DNA from: a virus
DNA: 37,434 bases
Reading direction: 5' to 3' (one strand)
Virus record (IMG/VR): IMGVR_UViG_3300037264_009342
Location: 1 to 37,434 of that record
Shown here: positions 1 to 7,404 of the stretch, in pieces
Layout: each line of letters begins with the position of its first letter
How positions within the stretch are numbered: the stretch's first letter is position 1
Notes under the pieces: generated by a model
Seen by the model: only the letters and a program-made list of their open reading frames with translations
What the model was told of the DNA's origin: nothing
Database searches by the model: none
Translations under genes and position numbers: made by a program

Positions 1-246
1 GGGTCCGGGCCGGTGGGGGTTGCCAAGGACATTCTCGAACGAGGCGGGAAGATCGCCGACAGGATGGGCAATGCGTACGGCTATATCGATACGTTCTCGA
101 AGGTTTTTTCGCTGATCGTCAAGGTCGAAGAGCAGGGTTGGACGATGGAAGAGGCGGTCCTGACGGTGGATGACTACTACGCCAATTACAACCGCTTGGG
201 CGACGTCACAAATTGGCTGCGCCGCAACTTCGGCGGAGCGTCGTTT
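1..246. repeat. Terminal direct repeat, left copy
   Basis: Bases 1-246 match 37189-37434 except at one site: C at 120 against G at 37308. The difference is a third codon position (GTC/GTG, both Val) in the giant gene. This shows that the contig closes on itself with a 37,188-bp unit. It fits either a circularly assembled, circularly permuted genome or a true short direct terminal repeat. An imperfect overlap argues for real variation between molecules rather than a pure k-mer artefact. Confidence 0.95.
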
Positions 247-1089
247 GCCGCCTTCACCGACCAAACGGCCAAGCGGGCGGTGCGCGGAGTGCGCAATCGG
301 GCGGGCACGATGGCGGCGATGATCGCGTTTCCCGGCTTGCTGACGTTGGCGACCAAGCTGCTGCTCGGGGTGGACGACGAAGAGGCGGAGTTGCTGCAAT
401 CGGGCACGCTCTATGACAAGATCAACAAGTACTGGCAGCCGTTGATTCCCTTCCGGGACAGCAAGGGCAAGCTCCTGCGTTGGGACCTCCGGTGGATTAT
501 TCCGCTGGTGAGCGACTTCCGGATTCAGACTGGGCCTGGTGGTATCGGGTTTCCGTTGCTGTTTACCGAACCGGTGTCCAACTCGTTGATCGAATTGATG
601 ATGAATCGCGAGGGGTACACGGGCCGGGACATCTTCACCCGCGACGCTTCGACGGCGGTCCACGCGGCGGAGTTGACCGCCTACCTCGCCCGGTCTTTGG
701 TTCCGCTGCCGGCCATTGTGACCAAGGGCGCCGTGCGGATCGTCGAGGCGGCCCGCGGGGGGGACGAGGGTTACTTTCTGCGGACGGTGGCCAAGGAGAT
801 TTTCGGGGTGAACATTCGGGCGGCGAGCGTCGATCGCCAGACGGTGTACAAGATCCTCCGTCAGCGACACAGCCGAGCTGATCAGGACGGTATGCGGGCG
901 ATTGTGAAGTGGTGGGACAACGTCTACCGGATTCCCGAACGGCCCGGTAAGGAAGCCCGGTCACCGGTGAGCGATGCAGGCCTGACGCGGTCCATCGTGG
1001 CGGCTAGGAAGCGTGAAGCGATCCCGCCTGACGAGGACGCACGGGAGACGGGGTTTTTCCGGCGCATCGGCGAGCGGGCGGTGGATTGA
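1..1089 (+). CDS. C-terminal part of the giant virion (polyvalent/ejection) protein
   Basis: This is the 3' end of the gene that starts at 31543. Frame 1 is open from base 1 and is continuous with the frame that reaches 37434; joined through the repeat they make one 2,244-aa protein. A GTG at 13 could look like a start but has no role once the contig is closed. The segment is mostly helical. It has a hydrophobic stretch around MAAMIAFPGLLTLATKLLLG (about bases 309-370) that could insert in a membrane, then a charged C-terminus ending at TGA 1087-1089. The helical, aromatic-rich pattern resembles the C-terminal domains of 'large polyvalent protein' phage proteins (LPD38-like); this is by eye only. 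In podoviruses such giant late proteins are usually packaged in the capsid and ejected with DNA. Not an independent gene. Confidence 0.8.
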   Translation, partial: GSGPVGVAKDILERGGKIADRMGNAYGYIDTFSKVFSLIVKVEEQGWTMEEAVLTVDDYYANYNRLGDVTNWLRRNFGGASFAAFTDQTAKRAVRGVRNRAGTMAAMIAFPGLLTLATKLLLGVDDEEAELLQSGTLYDKINKYWQPLIPFRDSKGKLLRWDLRWIIPLVSDFRIQTGPGGIGFPLLFTEPVSNSLIELMMNREGYTGRDIFTRDASTAVHAAELTAYLARSLVPLPAIVTKGAVRIVEAARGGDEGYFLRTVAKEIFGVNIRAASVDRQTVYKILRQRHSRADQDGMRAIVKWWDNVYRIPERPGKEARSPVSDAGLTRSIVAARKREAIPPDEDARETGFFRRIGERAVD

Positions 1090-1099
1090 CGTCGGACTG

Positions 1100-1255
1100 A
1101 TGGTTTTTGGGGAGAAAGACAATCCGCCGATTCCGCCGATGAGGTTACACCTGATCGGTGGAAATCTGCGCCATTTGCGGATCATTCCTGTTGGTGCCGT
1201 CGTGCGAATCGACCGTGTTTGTCACAGGCCGGTCAGATCCGGCTTGGGTATGTGA
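1100..1255 (+). CDS. Possible 51-aa small protein
   Basis: ATG 1100 to TGA 1255 would encode 51 aa beginning MVFGEKDNPP, with a strand-like, basic middle (MRLHLIGGNLRHLRIIPVGA). It lies 10 bases after the giant gene's stop, on the same strand. No convincing Shine-Dalgarno sequence is visible and no family is recognised. The composition looks protein-like (alternating hydrophobic and charged residues), which is the main support. It may be non-coding. Confidence 0.3.
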   Translation: MVFGEKDNPPIPPMRLHLIGGNLRHLRIIPVGAVVRIDRVCHRPVRSGLGM

Positions 1256-1396
1256 GCAAAGGACAATGAATTCACAGCTTTGAACACGGGGAACGAACAG
1301 ATTGGCAAAGGCGTTTTATGACGTAAGTGCCGTGTTGACAGGTACTTACGATCATGGACGACTATGTAACGCACAGTCGCACGGCCTCTACTACTA
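1256..1396. other. Intergenic control-like region
   Basis: No gene is seen here. It holds the inverted repeat at 1323-1349 with an embedded TTGACA, and is locally richer in A and T than its surroundings. Together with 1568-1769 it separates the late giant gene from the small-gene operon at 1770, so a promoter, operator or replication/packaging signal is plausible. None is proven. Confidence 0.4.
1323..1349. promoter_or_regulatory. Inverted repeat with embedded -35-like hexamer
   Basis: The arms GTAAGTGCC (1323-1331) and GGTACTTAC (1341-1349) pair at 8 of 9 positions around a 9-base spacer. The spacer ends in a perfect -35 hexamer, TTGACA (1335-1340). No good -10 sits 16-18 bases downstream on the plus strand. 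It looks like an operator or a hairpin; a promoter role is uncertain. Confidence 0.4.
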
Positions 1397-1567
1397 CTAC
1401 CAGTCTTGTAAGTCTCTTAGGTACTGAAGTTCCCTGGCGAGACCTGTGAGAATGGCCTCGGTGACTGCGATGGGCAGCGTTCCCGTTTCATCCTCGTAGG
1501 CATCGAGAAGCCGATCGACCGTTGGGTTCTGGGATGGTTCGATTTTCGACCGCGGGTTGTTTTCCAT
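1397..1567 (-). CDS. Possible 56-aa acidic protein
   Basis: On the minus strand ATG 1567 to TAG 1397 encodes 56 aa, starting MENNPRSKIEPSQNPTVDRL and ending in LQYLRDLQDW. The chain is acidic and helical (DRLLDAYEDETGTLPIAVTE), with codon use typical of a real small protein. It is below 60 codons and easily missed. It would be divergent from the operon at 1770. A TATA-rich sequence at 1647-1656, about 80 bases upstream, could serve as its -10 region. The Shine-Dalgarno sequence is weak. No family recognised. Confidence 0.45.
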   Translation of the reverse strand: MENNPRSKIEPSQNPTVDRLLDAYEDETGTLPIAVTEAILTGLARELQYLRDLQDW

Positions 1568-1623
1568 CTGGAGCCTATCGGCAGTCCGGGCGGCTTGGTT
1601 GAGGAAAAAATCAGGAATAGAGG

Positions 1624-1656
1624 TTGACGCGGCTTAGCTCGTAGTGCATTGTATAT
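1624..1656 (+). promoter_or_regulatory. Candidate promoter/operator of the TACATTGTA family
   Basis: TTGACG at 1624-1629 is followed by CATTGTATATACG at 1647. The sequence CGTAGTG-CATTGTATA-ACG matches the minus-strand site at 23395-23410 except for a 5-base deletion (ATGTA) and one added T, so the two are clearly related. The deletion changes the spacing to about 17 bases before CATTGT or 20 before TGTATA. The opposite strand reads TATACAAT, a good -10. The site may serve the plus operon at 1770, the minus ORF at 1567, or both. Confidence 0.45.
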
Positions 1657-1769
1657 ACGTCGCTGCAGCGACGAAGCCTCCCCTTGGGGCGTGGCTCGAG
1701 GCCCAAACGGTGGCTTCTTTGGTTCGTTCCTTCGTGGCTGTGGCGATCTACCAGTTCGGGAGAATTCGG

Positions 1770-2231
1770 ATGTTTGTCGAAATGACGCTGTTTGGCGGTG
1801 ATCACCAGCCGACCCGCCGGGTTCGGGTGAACGCCCTGTTCGTGATCGAACTTCGTGAGGTGGAGAAGTGTACGGCGATAACGTTGGCCAGGGCGGGTGC
1901 GTTGCAGACGCTCAACGTGGTCGGCTCGCTTGCGGAGTTGACGCCGCGGTTGGAGGCGGCGTGGCGCGACCACCTAGCCGTGATGCTAGGGAACTTGGTG
2001 AACGGTGAGCAATTGGCCCACATCGAGGCGACGGTCCTGGAGCGGGTCAAGCAGGCCACGATGGGGCAGGTTCGCGATTCGGTGATGGCTGAGCTGCAGC
2101 GAGTGAGCGGCGAGTTGGAGCGCGAGGAGTTGGAGGCGCGTGGGCAGGTGAGTAGCGAACGGGCGGAGGGCGAGGATCGCGGCGGGGCACGAAAGCAACG
2201 CGCCGGCGGTGCGGTCGCGGTGAAAGGCTAG
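1770..2231 (+). CDS. Unknown 153-aa protein with coiled-coil C-terminal half
   Basis: The start ATG 1770 is chosen because GGGAGA (1758-1763) lies 6 bases before it; the open frame extends upstream without a better site. The N-terminal ~70 residues alternate strands and helices (MFVEMTLFGGDHQP...NALFVIELREVEKC). The rest is strongly helical and charged, with heptad-like runs (about residues 75-130: VLERVKQATMGQVRDSVMAE and following), and ends in an Arg/Gly-rich tail. It is the first gene of a three-gene plus-strand set (1770-2667) that follows the promoter-like site at 1624. No family is recognised; a DNA-binding or scaffold-like role is possible but unsupported. Confidence 0.6.
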   Translation: MFVEMTLFGGDHQPTRRVRVNALFVIELREVEKCTAITLARAGALQTLNVVGSLAELTPRLEAAWRDHLAVMLGNLVNGEQLAHIEATVLERVKQATMGQVRDSVMAELQRVSGELEREELEARGQVSSERAEGEDRGGARKQRAGGAVAVKG

Positions 2232-2240
2232 GTTGTCCGT

Positions 2241-2471
2241 ATGCTCGAAGAAATCTGGATGCTGCGGGTGTTCATTTCAGGCCCCCACGCGACGTTCGAC
2301 CTGTGCGGAACCAAAGAACAAGTAGAGGTAGCCATGGAGGACTTCACGTCGCCGGTCGGCGGCGAGTGGTGGAGTGCGAGCTTGTGGGGAATGGCCGTCG
2401 ACAGGCCGACTGCGATTGTGCGTTTTCGCAGGTGCGAGGTCAACGGGTTTGTGATGAGTCAGTATTCGTAA
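2241..2471 (+). CDS. Unknown 76-aa protein
   Basis: ATG 2241, nine bases after the previous stop, with a modest AGG-containing sequence upstream (TAGGTTG). The 76-aa product has an alternating strand/helix pattern (LRVFISGPHATFDLCGTKEQ, then AMEDFTSPVGGEWWS). The 'HATFDLCGTKEQVEVAMEDF' stretch looks like a small sensor-type alpha/beta fold. Middle gene of the 1770-2667 set. No homolog recognised. Confidence 0.5.
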   Translation: MLEEIWMLRVFISGPHATFDLCGTKEQVEVAMEDFTSPVGGEWWSASLWGMAVDRPTAIVRFRRCEVNGFVMSQYS

Positions 2472-2484
2472 CGGGAGCACGAGC

Positions 2485-2667
2485 ATGATTCTGATGAGCG
2501 AGTTGGAAGCGTTGGTGGTGATGGGCGTGGTGGCCGGGGCCCTCGGTTTTCTGTGGGGGCGGGTGACCGGTGTACGTGAATATCAGGAGCAAAATGGGCA
2601 TCGTGGTGTGCCTCGTCTCGCGGATAGCGTGGAACGCACGCTGGCGGAGCTCCGCCACCACGTATAA
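2485..2667 (+). CDS. Small membrane protein, 60 aa
   Basis: ATG 2485 follows GGGAGC (2473-2478) at good spacing. Residues about 6-27 form one hydrophobic helix (LEALVVMGVVAGALGFLWGR), followed by a charged cytosolic-type tail with a helix ending LAELRHHV. The single N-terminal membrane segment and short tail resemble many phage inner-membrane small proteins (superinfection exclusion, holin-like or lysis-accessory). The function is not known. Last gene of its set. Confidence 0.55.
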   Translation: MILMSELEALVVMGVVAGALGFLWGRVTGVREYQEQNGHRGVPRLADSVERTLAELRHHV

Positions 2668-3074
2668 ACACAACAGATTGAGACCCATAGCCGCTAAAGT
2701 CTAAGTGTTGTGTGTTCGCTTCTTCGTGGTGTGTTTAGAATCATGTTTGGAGTGTGCGCAACATAATCCCCATTATAGGGTGTTGGATGGTTGATTCCTG
2801 CCTCCGGTGGACAGGCCGGTCTGCGACATTCGGCGATGATCACTGTTGACCACGGAAGCCGATGGAGTTGGCGGAAGCTGGCGATCGACCTGGTCGTGGG
2901 GTTGCTGGTGTGGTTGTGGTCCTGCGGTAGCTGATGGTTCAACAGTGGGCAGGCGCACGGATAAACGTTGTTAATCGGTTTGGTGCGCGGCGATCTTAAG
3001 CCTGAAAAGTGGCGCCCGGGCGTAAGGTCTTGGCATCAACCTGGGGAGGGGGGCCGGGGGGTGGGGCATATCGA
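2668..3074. other. Intergenic region between convergent units
   Basis: About 400 bases lie between the plus set ending at 2667 and the minus gene ending at 3075. Visible are a weak long-loop pair (AACACAAC near 2668 with GTTGTGTGTT near 2706), a small perfect hairpin ATAAT-CCCC-ATTAT near 2764-2778, a G-rich tract at about 3043-3065, and one possible mini-ORF (listed separately). No T-tracted terminator is seen. Confidence 0.5.
2836..2934 (+). CDS. Possible 32-aa membrane mini-protein
   Basis: ATG 2836 to TGA 2934 gives 32 aa: a short charged start (MITVDHGSRWSWRK) and a hydrophobic helix (LAIDLVVGLLVWLWSC). The basic/aromatic start before a membrane helix is a typical small membrane protein layout. 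There is no clear Shine-Dalgarno sequence, so this is a low-confidence call. Confidence 0.22.
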   Translation: MITVDHGSRWSWRKLAIDLVVGLLVWLWSCGS

Positions 3075-3758
3075 CTACGTTCCTTCATTCCCCTCGTTGA
3101 CACTCGCTACGACTTCCTCAGCCTCTTGCCTGTCGGCAGCCGCCCTCGGAAACTTGTCCTCGTCCGGACACTCCCCGGCCCGCCACATGACCCGGACGGA
3201 TCGGCGGTCGGCGAACCGCTCGACGTTCACGAAAACAGGCAATTCCGACTCGTAGTCGTCCTGTCTCGAATTGTCCAGATCCCAATAGACGTTGATCCCG
3301 GTGACCACGTTCGCCTCGGTGTACACGTTCAATACTGTGCCGTGCGACGGCGGAGTGGTCATGTCACCGGAAAAGTAGACGTGGTCTCCGACCTCGAACG
3401 GCCGATCCGCTTCAGTCGGTGCCGGCGACAGCCGACTAAGGTGATCCAGCGCGGGGTCGTCGTCATCCTGGTCATCCTGGTCATCCTGTTCGGGCTCACT
3501 CGGTTGATCATCGCCTGGTTTGTCGATCCGGACGAAACGCAGATCGTTCGCCAGAGCCCGCACCCGCCACTGCTGCGGCCCGGTGTACGTGTCGAGCAGT
3601 GTCCGCAACTCCGCCGGCGTAGTGTCACAGTTGCCGACCGGGCAATGGCCGTCTCTCATGTCGCGGCAGCCAGGGCAGTCGGACTCGCATTTCCAGTCGC
3701 CCGTGATGCAGTCGCGCCCGAAGCGGGGTGGTAGCTGGTGTGGAACGGTTACGTACAC
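3075..3758 (-). CDS. Unknown 227-aa protein: Cys-rich N-terminus, acidic linker, SH3-like domain
   Basis: Start GTG 3758 lies inside the end of the upstream gene (stop 3749-3751), so the two overlap by 10 bases and are probably translated together. Residues ~17-44 carry six Cys (CITGDWKCESDCPGC, then C and GNC), consistent with metal binding. A short helical part follows. An acidic linker (EPEQDDQDDQDDDDPA) is encoded by a 9-base tandem repeat at about 3462-3490. The C-terminal half (FEVGDHVYFSGDMTTPPSHG..VNVYWDLDNS) reads like an SH3/KOW-type barrel that recognises a short motif or nucleic acid. No family recognised. Second gene of the minus pair that starts from the promoter at 4303. Confidence 0.6.
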   Translation of the reverse strand: MYVTVPHQLPPRFGRDCITGDWKCESDCPGCRDMRDGHCPVGNCDTTPAELRTLLDTYTGPQQWRVRALANDLRFVRIDKPGDDQPSEPEQDDQDDQDDDDPALDHLSRLSPAPTEADRPFEVGDHVYFSGDMTTPPSHGTVLNVYTEANVVTGINVYWDLDNSRQDDYESELPVFVNVERFADRRSVRVMWRAGECPDEDKFPRAAADRQEAEEVVASVNEGNEGT

Positions 3759-4294
3759 GCTGCACCGCCCTTCATTGCGCTAGCCGCCTCGGAGTGCGCG
3801 TTGACCGCCGCGCAGAGATCGTCCCCGTCCGCCGCTAGAACTGCATCGCCTGCCATTCCGACCAGCCCCGCTTTTACGGTGTAGGCGGTGAGGTACGCTG
3901 CCACGTGATCGCGCTCGAGTGACGGAGGGATTATGAGCTTGGATCGCCCGCTCGGGTTGGGGGGGCCTAGCGCCGTGCGTACATGACCGTCCGGCCACAA
4001 ACGGCGTACCACTCCGCCGCGGTAGACGTGGCCTGTCCATTGGCCGCGTTTGTTTTGAGCCAAGATGCAGCTACGGCGTCCGAGATGCCCATGGGCGATG
4101 AGACGGTCCAAGACCGCTGTCCACTCCCCTTGATGCCGCACTGTGCAACGATAGCCAGGCCGCAGTGTTCCAATTGTGATTGTCACGTTTGTCTGCAAAA
4201 CCCCGCCCACGCCCGGATGGTGATGACGATGCCCACGTAGGCAGGGTCCCGGGCGAGGCGGGGCTGTTTCTTTTTGGGTCAGCATCATCACCAC
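3749..4294 (-). CDS. Unknown protein of up to 181 aa
   Basis: The frame starts at GTG 4294 (alternatives GTG 4291, ATG 4288, ATG 4285, or inner GTGs). The candidate promoter at 4303-4331 would start RNA at about 4296, so an upstream start would be nearly leaderless; an internal start is possible. The early part is His/Pro-rich. From about residue 37 it reads as a compact beta domain (VTITIGTLRPGYRCTVRHQG, then ILAQNKRGQWTGHVYRGGVV), followed by a helical, Ala-rich C-terminus. No family recognised. First gene of the 4294-3075 pair. Confidence 0.5.
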   Translation of the reverse strand: MVMMLTQKETAPPRPGPCLRGHRHHHPGVGGVLQTNVTITIGTLRPGYRCTVRHQGEWTAVLDRLIAHGHLGRRSCILAQNKRGQWTGHVYRGGVVRRLWPDGHVRTALGPPNPSGRSKLIIPPSLERDHVAAYLTAYTVKAGLVGMAGDAVLAADGDDLCAAVNAHSEAASAMKGGAACT

Positions 4295-4302
4295 CGTCGT
4301 AC

Positions 4303-4331
4303 AATGTACATCACTTTCGGGGTGGAGTCAG
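4303..4331 (-). promoter_or_regulatory. Promoter/operator of the TACATTGTA family (minus strand)
   Basis: On the minus strand CTGACT (4331-4326), 17 bases, then TACATT (4308-4303). The -10 overlaps the palindrome GTACATTGTAC. The 16-base stretch AGTGATGTACATTGTA is identical to that at the 23395 site. It lies directly before the 4294 gene. Confidence 0.55.
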
Positions 4332-4401
4332 AAGAAATCTAAGAAATCTGCCAAATTCTTTCGCGGCGTTGACGTGAGATGGGGGCCGATCCCTGGTGTT
4401 C

Positions 4402-4546
4402 ACGCCCGGGGTTTCCTCCCCGCATGAATGCGGGGGATCGGGCGTCCGACATCCGAGACGTGGTATGCGGGGGCTCGGGCGTCCGTCCTCGGGCATCCAT
4501 CCTCGGGTGTCCGCCATCCGCCATCCCACATCCGACATCGAAAGGG
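4402..4546. repeat. Composite repeat: hairpin B plus ATCCGAC-type units
   Basis: It starts with the GC hairpin CCCCGCATGAATGCGGGG (4418-4435) and continues through several GGGCGTCC / CATCCG variants. It ends with a run of CCGCCATCC-CATCC-GACATCGAAAGG just upstream of the 4575 gene. Several family members seem to have accumulated here by nested insertion. No gene is seen in 4332-4574. Confidence 0.75.
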
Positions 4547-4574
4547 GCTTGGCATCGTCCGCCGCGGGGTTAGG

Positions 4575-5093
4575 ATGGTGGGCATGGGTGCGGTGAATCC
4601 AGCCGGGGACTCGACGGGCCTGATCAGTTTACTACCCGACCCGGCTGTGTGGGGCCCGCTGATCATCGCGCCCGCGTCCCCGTTGTGGGTGAGTCCGGCC
4701 GTACCCCTGGGCTGGGTGTCGCCCATTGCCCTGGCGGCGCCGGTTGTTCCGCCTCCGGTATCCCCGCCCACCATCTACCTTCGCACGAGCGAGGGGGCGA
4801 TGTGGTGTTGGCTGCACATTCTGGCCTCGCGCTCCGTCGGCTCGGATAGTAAGCTCAATCTTGAGATTTCCCCTATATTCGACGGGGTGAACACGCGGGT
4901 TACGCGGAAGCCCGTGCTCGAATATCTGCTCGATCTGGTGGCGTATCCGAGTGAGCGTTACTTCATGAATCTGGACATCGAAGACGTTGGCGAAGGGTTC
5001 GTCGTTGCCGTTCGCCTCACCGGCGGCGCAAGCGAAATCGTGGTCAATACCCTGCAGATTCGACGCGGAACCGTAGCCCAGGGGCATCGTTGA
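4575..5093 (+). CDS. Unknown 172-aa protein preceding the portal
   Basis: ATG 4575 (alternative ATG 4584, both downstream of GGGGTTAGG). The N-terminal ~75 residues are Pro/Ala/Val-rich and low in charge (e.g. LIIAPASPLWVSPAVPLGWV), like a flexible or surface-exposed arm. The C-terminal ~95 residues form a compact alpha/beta domain (WCWLHILASRSVGSDSKLNL, VLEYLLDLVAYPSERYFMNL). Its TGA 5091-5093 shares a base with the portal ATG (TGATG), so it is coupled to the head genes and is probably a minor structural or packaging factor. No family recognised. First gene of the structural operon; no TACATTGTA site precedes it. Confidence 0.6.
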   Translation: MVGMGAVNPAGDSTGLISLLPDPAVWGPLIIAPASPLWVSPAVPLGWVSPIALAAPVVPPPVSPPTIYLRTSEGAMWCWLHILASRSVGSDSKLNLEISPIFDGVNTRVTRKPVLEYLLDLVAYPSERYFMNLDIEDVGEGFVVAVRLTGGASEIVVNTLQIRRGTVAQGHR

Positions 5094-7321
5094 TGGCGTA
5101 CGAGTCGGACACCTCTACGGATTCTGGGCGAGCCAATGCCAAGGCCTCCTACGACATCGATTGGGACACAGCCTCTGACGAGCAGGTCGTCAGCTTCGTG
5201 TTCTCCAACTACCGAGAAGGGAAGGGCCGCCGCGAAGCGTGGGAAATCGAAGCCGATCGCCAACTCGCCTGGCTGCGGGGCAATCAGTCCGACCACCTAT
5301 GGAAGTGGCTCGAGGAGGAGTCGTCCGCCGATGTGGTTCCGTTAGCCGAACGCGTACCCATTCAGGTCAATCGACTTCGGCCTTTTGTGTTGCAGCAACT
5401 GGCGATGTTGGTGGGTCGCCCGTTGGCGATGCGCGTGTTCCCGCGTACCGCGGATCAAGACGACGTGGCCGCGGCTCGGCTGAGTGAGAAGGTACTGGCC
5501 TTCTACTTCCAGGCCGGGGTGACCAGCGGCTCGCGAATGCTCTATGACGCGCTGTGGGAAATGTTCGGGACCGGGCTGCACTTTGCCAAGGTGACGTGGG
5601 ATCCGCACCGCGGGCGGCGGGACCGCTTTGGGCCCCGAGACGTAGGGATCGATGACGCGGATGAACCGACGGGTCGCACCCGGTTCCAAAAGATGATCGC
5701 CGGGATGCTGGGCACACGTGAGGCCGACGTTCCCCTTGACGCGGACGGCGGGTTCGAGACGCCGGCCGGTGAGCTCGCCGTCGAGTTTTGCTCCGCGTTT
5801 GACGTTACCGAGCCCGCTAACGCCAGGAATGTGGGAGAGTCCCCATGGTTGATCCATTCCCGCCTGCGTCCGATGCGCTACGGTCGAGAACGATACGGCA
5901 AACGCTTTGCCGAGGTGCAGCCGGACAAGGGTGAGCTCCGAGACGTGCGACGGTTCACCTCGTACACCAGCGCAGCGCTCGGCTCGGACAATGAGTGCGA
6001 TGAGATCTTGATCCATGAGTTGTGGGTTCCGAAAAGTGACTCCGTGCCCAACGGGTGTTTGGTCGTTGTGGCCGGCGGGAAGCTGATCCACAAATCGGAG
6101 CACCCCTATGTAGACGGTCTGATCCCGTTCGTACCTTTGCAGGAGCTTCCGGACCCTCAGTTTTTCAGGCCAGGGTGTACCATTCGAGACGCGATGTCTC
6201 TGCAACAAGCGATCAACGTGACCCGCTCGATGGAAATGGGGCATCTCTATCAGACCATCAACCCGCACGTAATGGCTGAGGCGAGCGTGGACGTGCCGCG
6301 TGACGCGTTTTCCCGGGTGGGGCCGCAGTTCATTAAGGTGTCGGACGACGCACTGGTATCGGGCCGGATTCGACCGTGGGTGCCCAACCCGCTGCCTAAC
6401 CACGCGATCCCGCTGGATCAACTCAACCGCTCCGACCTGGAGGACGTGACGCGGGTCCACGCCAACACGCTCGGGCGTGTAGAAAGCTCCTCGCAAAGCG
6501 GGCGGGCCGTGGCCTTGAATCAGCAGGCGAACGTGCGAGCGTCGACCGTCACGCGGCGGCTGCTCGAAGAATCGTTTTCCAAGATCGGACAGATGATGCT
6601 CAGCCGGGCGGCTCAGTTCGTGACCGGGTCGCAGTTGGCCGTCTTGGCCGGCGAGCGGGGCCCGACCGAAGTATTTTCGTTTACCGGAAAGCAGTTGCTC
6701 GGCAAAGATCGAACGTCGGGGCCCTGGAACTTCAATGTCAAGGTCGTGCTCAGTGAGGAGCGAGAGTTCGAGGCGATGCTCGAACAGGTGGATACGCTGA
6801 CCGCTCGGGGCTGGTTGAACCCGGGCAGCGAGTCGGATCGGATCGCCGTTCGGCGTTGGCTCGGCGACAAGTTCGTCGGCGACTTCGATGAGGACGGCCC
6901 GCATCGGGGCAACGCAACCATCGAAAATCGGGACATGGTGGCGGGCAAAACGGTCAGCGTGGCGCTGGGCGACGATAATCCGGTACACATCATGGAGCAC
7001 CGGCGTTTCACGACGACTGCGGATTACCGCGAGGCTGCTGCCTTGGACGCGGGGATCGACGTTCGATTCAGGGCCCATCTACGGCAGCACGAACTCGAAA
7101 ACGCTGAGGGCATTCTACGCCCCATGGCGATCGCGGAGAGTGTTCGCGGTAGATTGGCCCAGGAATATGGGTTGGGCGGCCCGGGTGGTCCTGGGGCCGA
7201 CCGGGCGGGTCCTGGTCAGCCCGTGGTGGTCGGACCCGGACCAATGAACGGACGGGGTGGTCCGCCAGGAAATGGAAGCGGTGGCGGCGGGCGGATGTTC
7301 CCGTCGGTCGGAACGGCGTAA
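5093..7321 (+). CDS. Portal protein
   Basis: 742 aa from ATG 5093, which overlaps the previous stop. It is the size of podovirus portals (about 550-750 aa). The N-terminal part reads like a portal wing: REAWEIEADRQLAWLRGNQ followed by RVPIQVNRLRPFVLQQLAML, the conserved helix that normally introduces the 'GNRP/GRP' region, here LVGRPLAMRVFP (about residues 104-115). The middle has the expected 'WEMFGTGLHFAKVTWDPH' strand pair; later comes a long clip/stem helical region (SLQQAINVTRSMEMGHLYQT and VTRRLLEESFSKIGQMMLSR). The C-terminus is Gly/Pro-rich. The portal forms the dodecameric DNA channel at one capsid vertex and docks terminase. Followed by scaffold and capsid, the standard order. Confidence 0.85.
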   Translation: MAYESDTSTDSGRANAKASYDIDWDTASDEQVVSFVFSNYREGKGRREAWEIEADRQLAWLRGNQSDHLWKWLEEESSADVVPLAERVPIQVNRLRPFVLQQLAMLVGRPLAMRVFPRTADQDDVAAARLSEKVLAFYFQAGVTSGSRMLYDALWEMFGTGLHFAKVTWDPHRGRRDRFGPRDVGIDDADEPTGRTRFQKMIAGMLGTREADVPLDADGGFETPAGELAVEFCSAFDVTEPANARNVGESPWLIHSRLRPMRYGRERYGKRFAEVQPDKGELRDVRRFTSYTSAALGSDNECDEILIHELWVPKSDSVPNGCLVVVAGGKLIHKSEHPYVDGLIPFVPLQELPDPQFFRPGCTIRDAMSLQQAINVTRSMEMGHLYQTINPHVMAEASVDVPRDAFSRVGPQFIKVSDDALVSGRIRPWVPNPLPNHAIPLDQLNRSDLEDVTRVHANTLGRVESSSQSGRAVALNQQANVRASTVTRRLLEESFSKIGQMMLSRAAQFVTGSQLAVLAGERGPTEVFSFTGKQLLGKDRTSGPWNFNVKVVLSEEREFEAMLEQVDTLTARGWLNPGSESDRIAVRRWLGDKFVGDFDEDGPHRGNATIENRDMVAGKTVSVALGDDNPVHIMEHRRFTTTADYREAAALDAGIDVRFRAHLRQHELENAEGILRPMAIAESVRGRLAQEYGLGGPGGPGADRAGPGQPVVVGPGPMNGRGGPPGNGSGGGGRMFPSVGTA

Positions 7322-7325
7322 CTCG

Positions 7326-7388
7326 GAACCCCGGCGTGTACGCCGGGTGGTTGCCGTCCAGCATGAATGCGGGCGGCTCGGGCAGCGA
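7326..7388. repeat. Hairpin B elements after the portal gene
   Basis: CCCGGCGTGTACGCCGGG (7330-7347) is a 7-bp stem with a 4-base loop. It is followed by a diverged copy of the GCATGAATGCGGG..GCTCGGGC element (7370-7385). The hairpins fill the portal-scaffold gap and could act in mRNA processing or stability. Confidence 0.65.
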
Positions 7389-7404
7389 TTGAAAGGTTAA
7401 CACA

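Noticed and set aside
13-1089. Independent 358-aa gene starting at GTG 13
   Set aside because: The frame is open upstream through the terminal repeat and belongs to the 31543 gene.
3462-3490. Tandem repeat as a possible replication origin iteron
   Set aside because: It is only three 9-base units inside a gene and encodes an acidic linker.
4428-4574. N-terminal extension of the 4575 gene from ATG 4428
   Set aside because: The extension would be translated repeat sequence; ATG 4575 lies after a plausible ribosome binding site.
5342-7078. Long minus-strand frame of 578 codons opposite the portal gene
   Set aside because: It lies wholly antisense to the portal, has no domain and reflects GC-rich codon structure.
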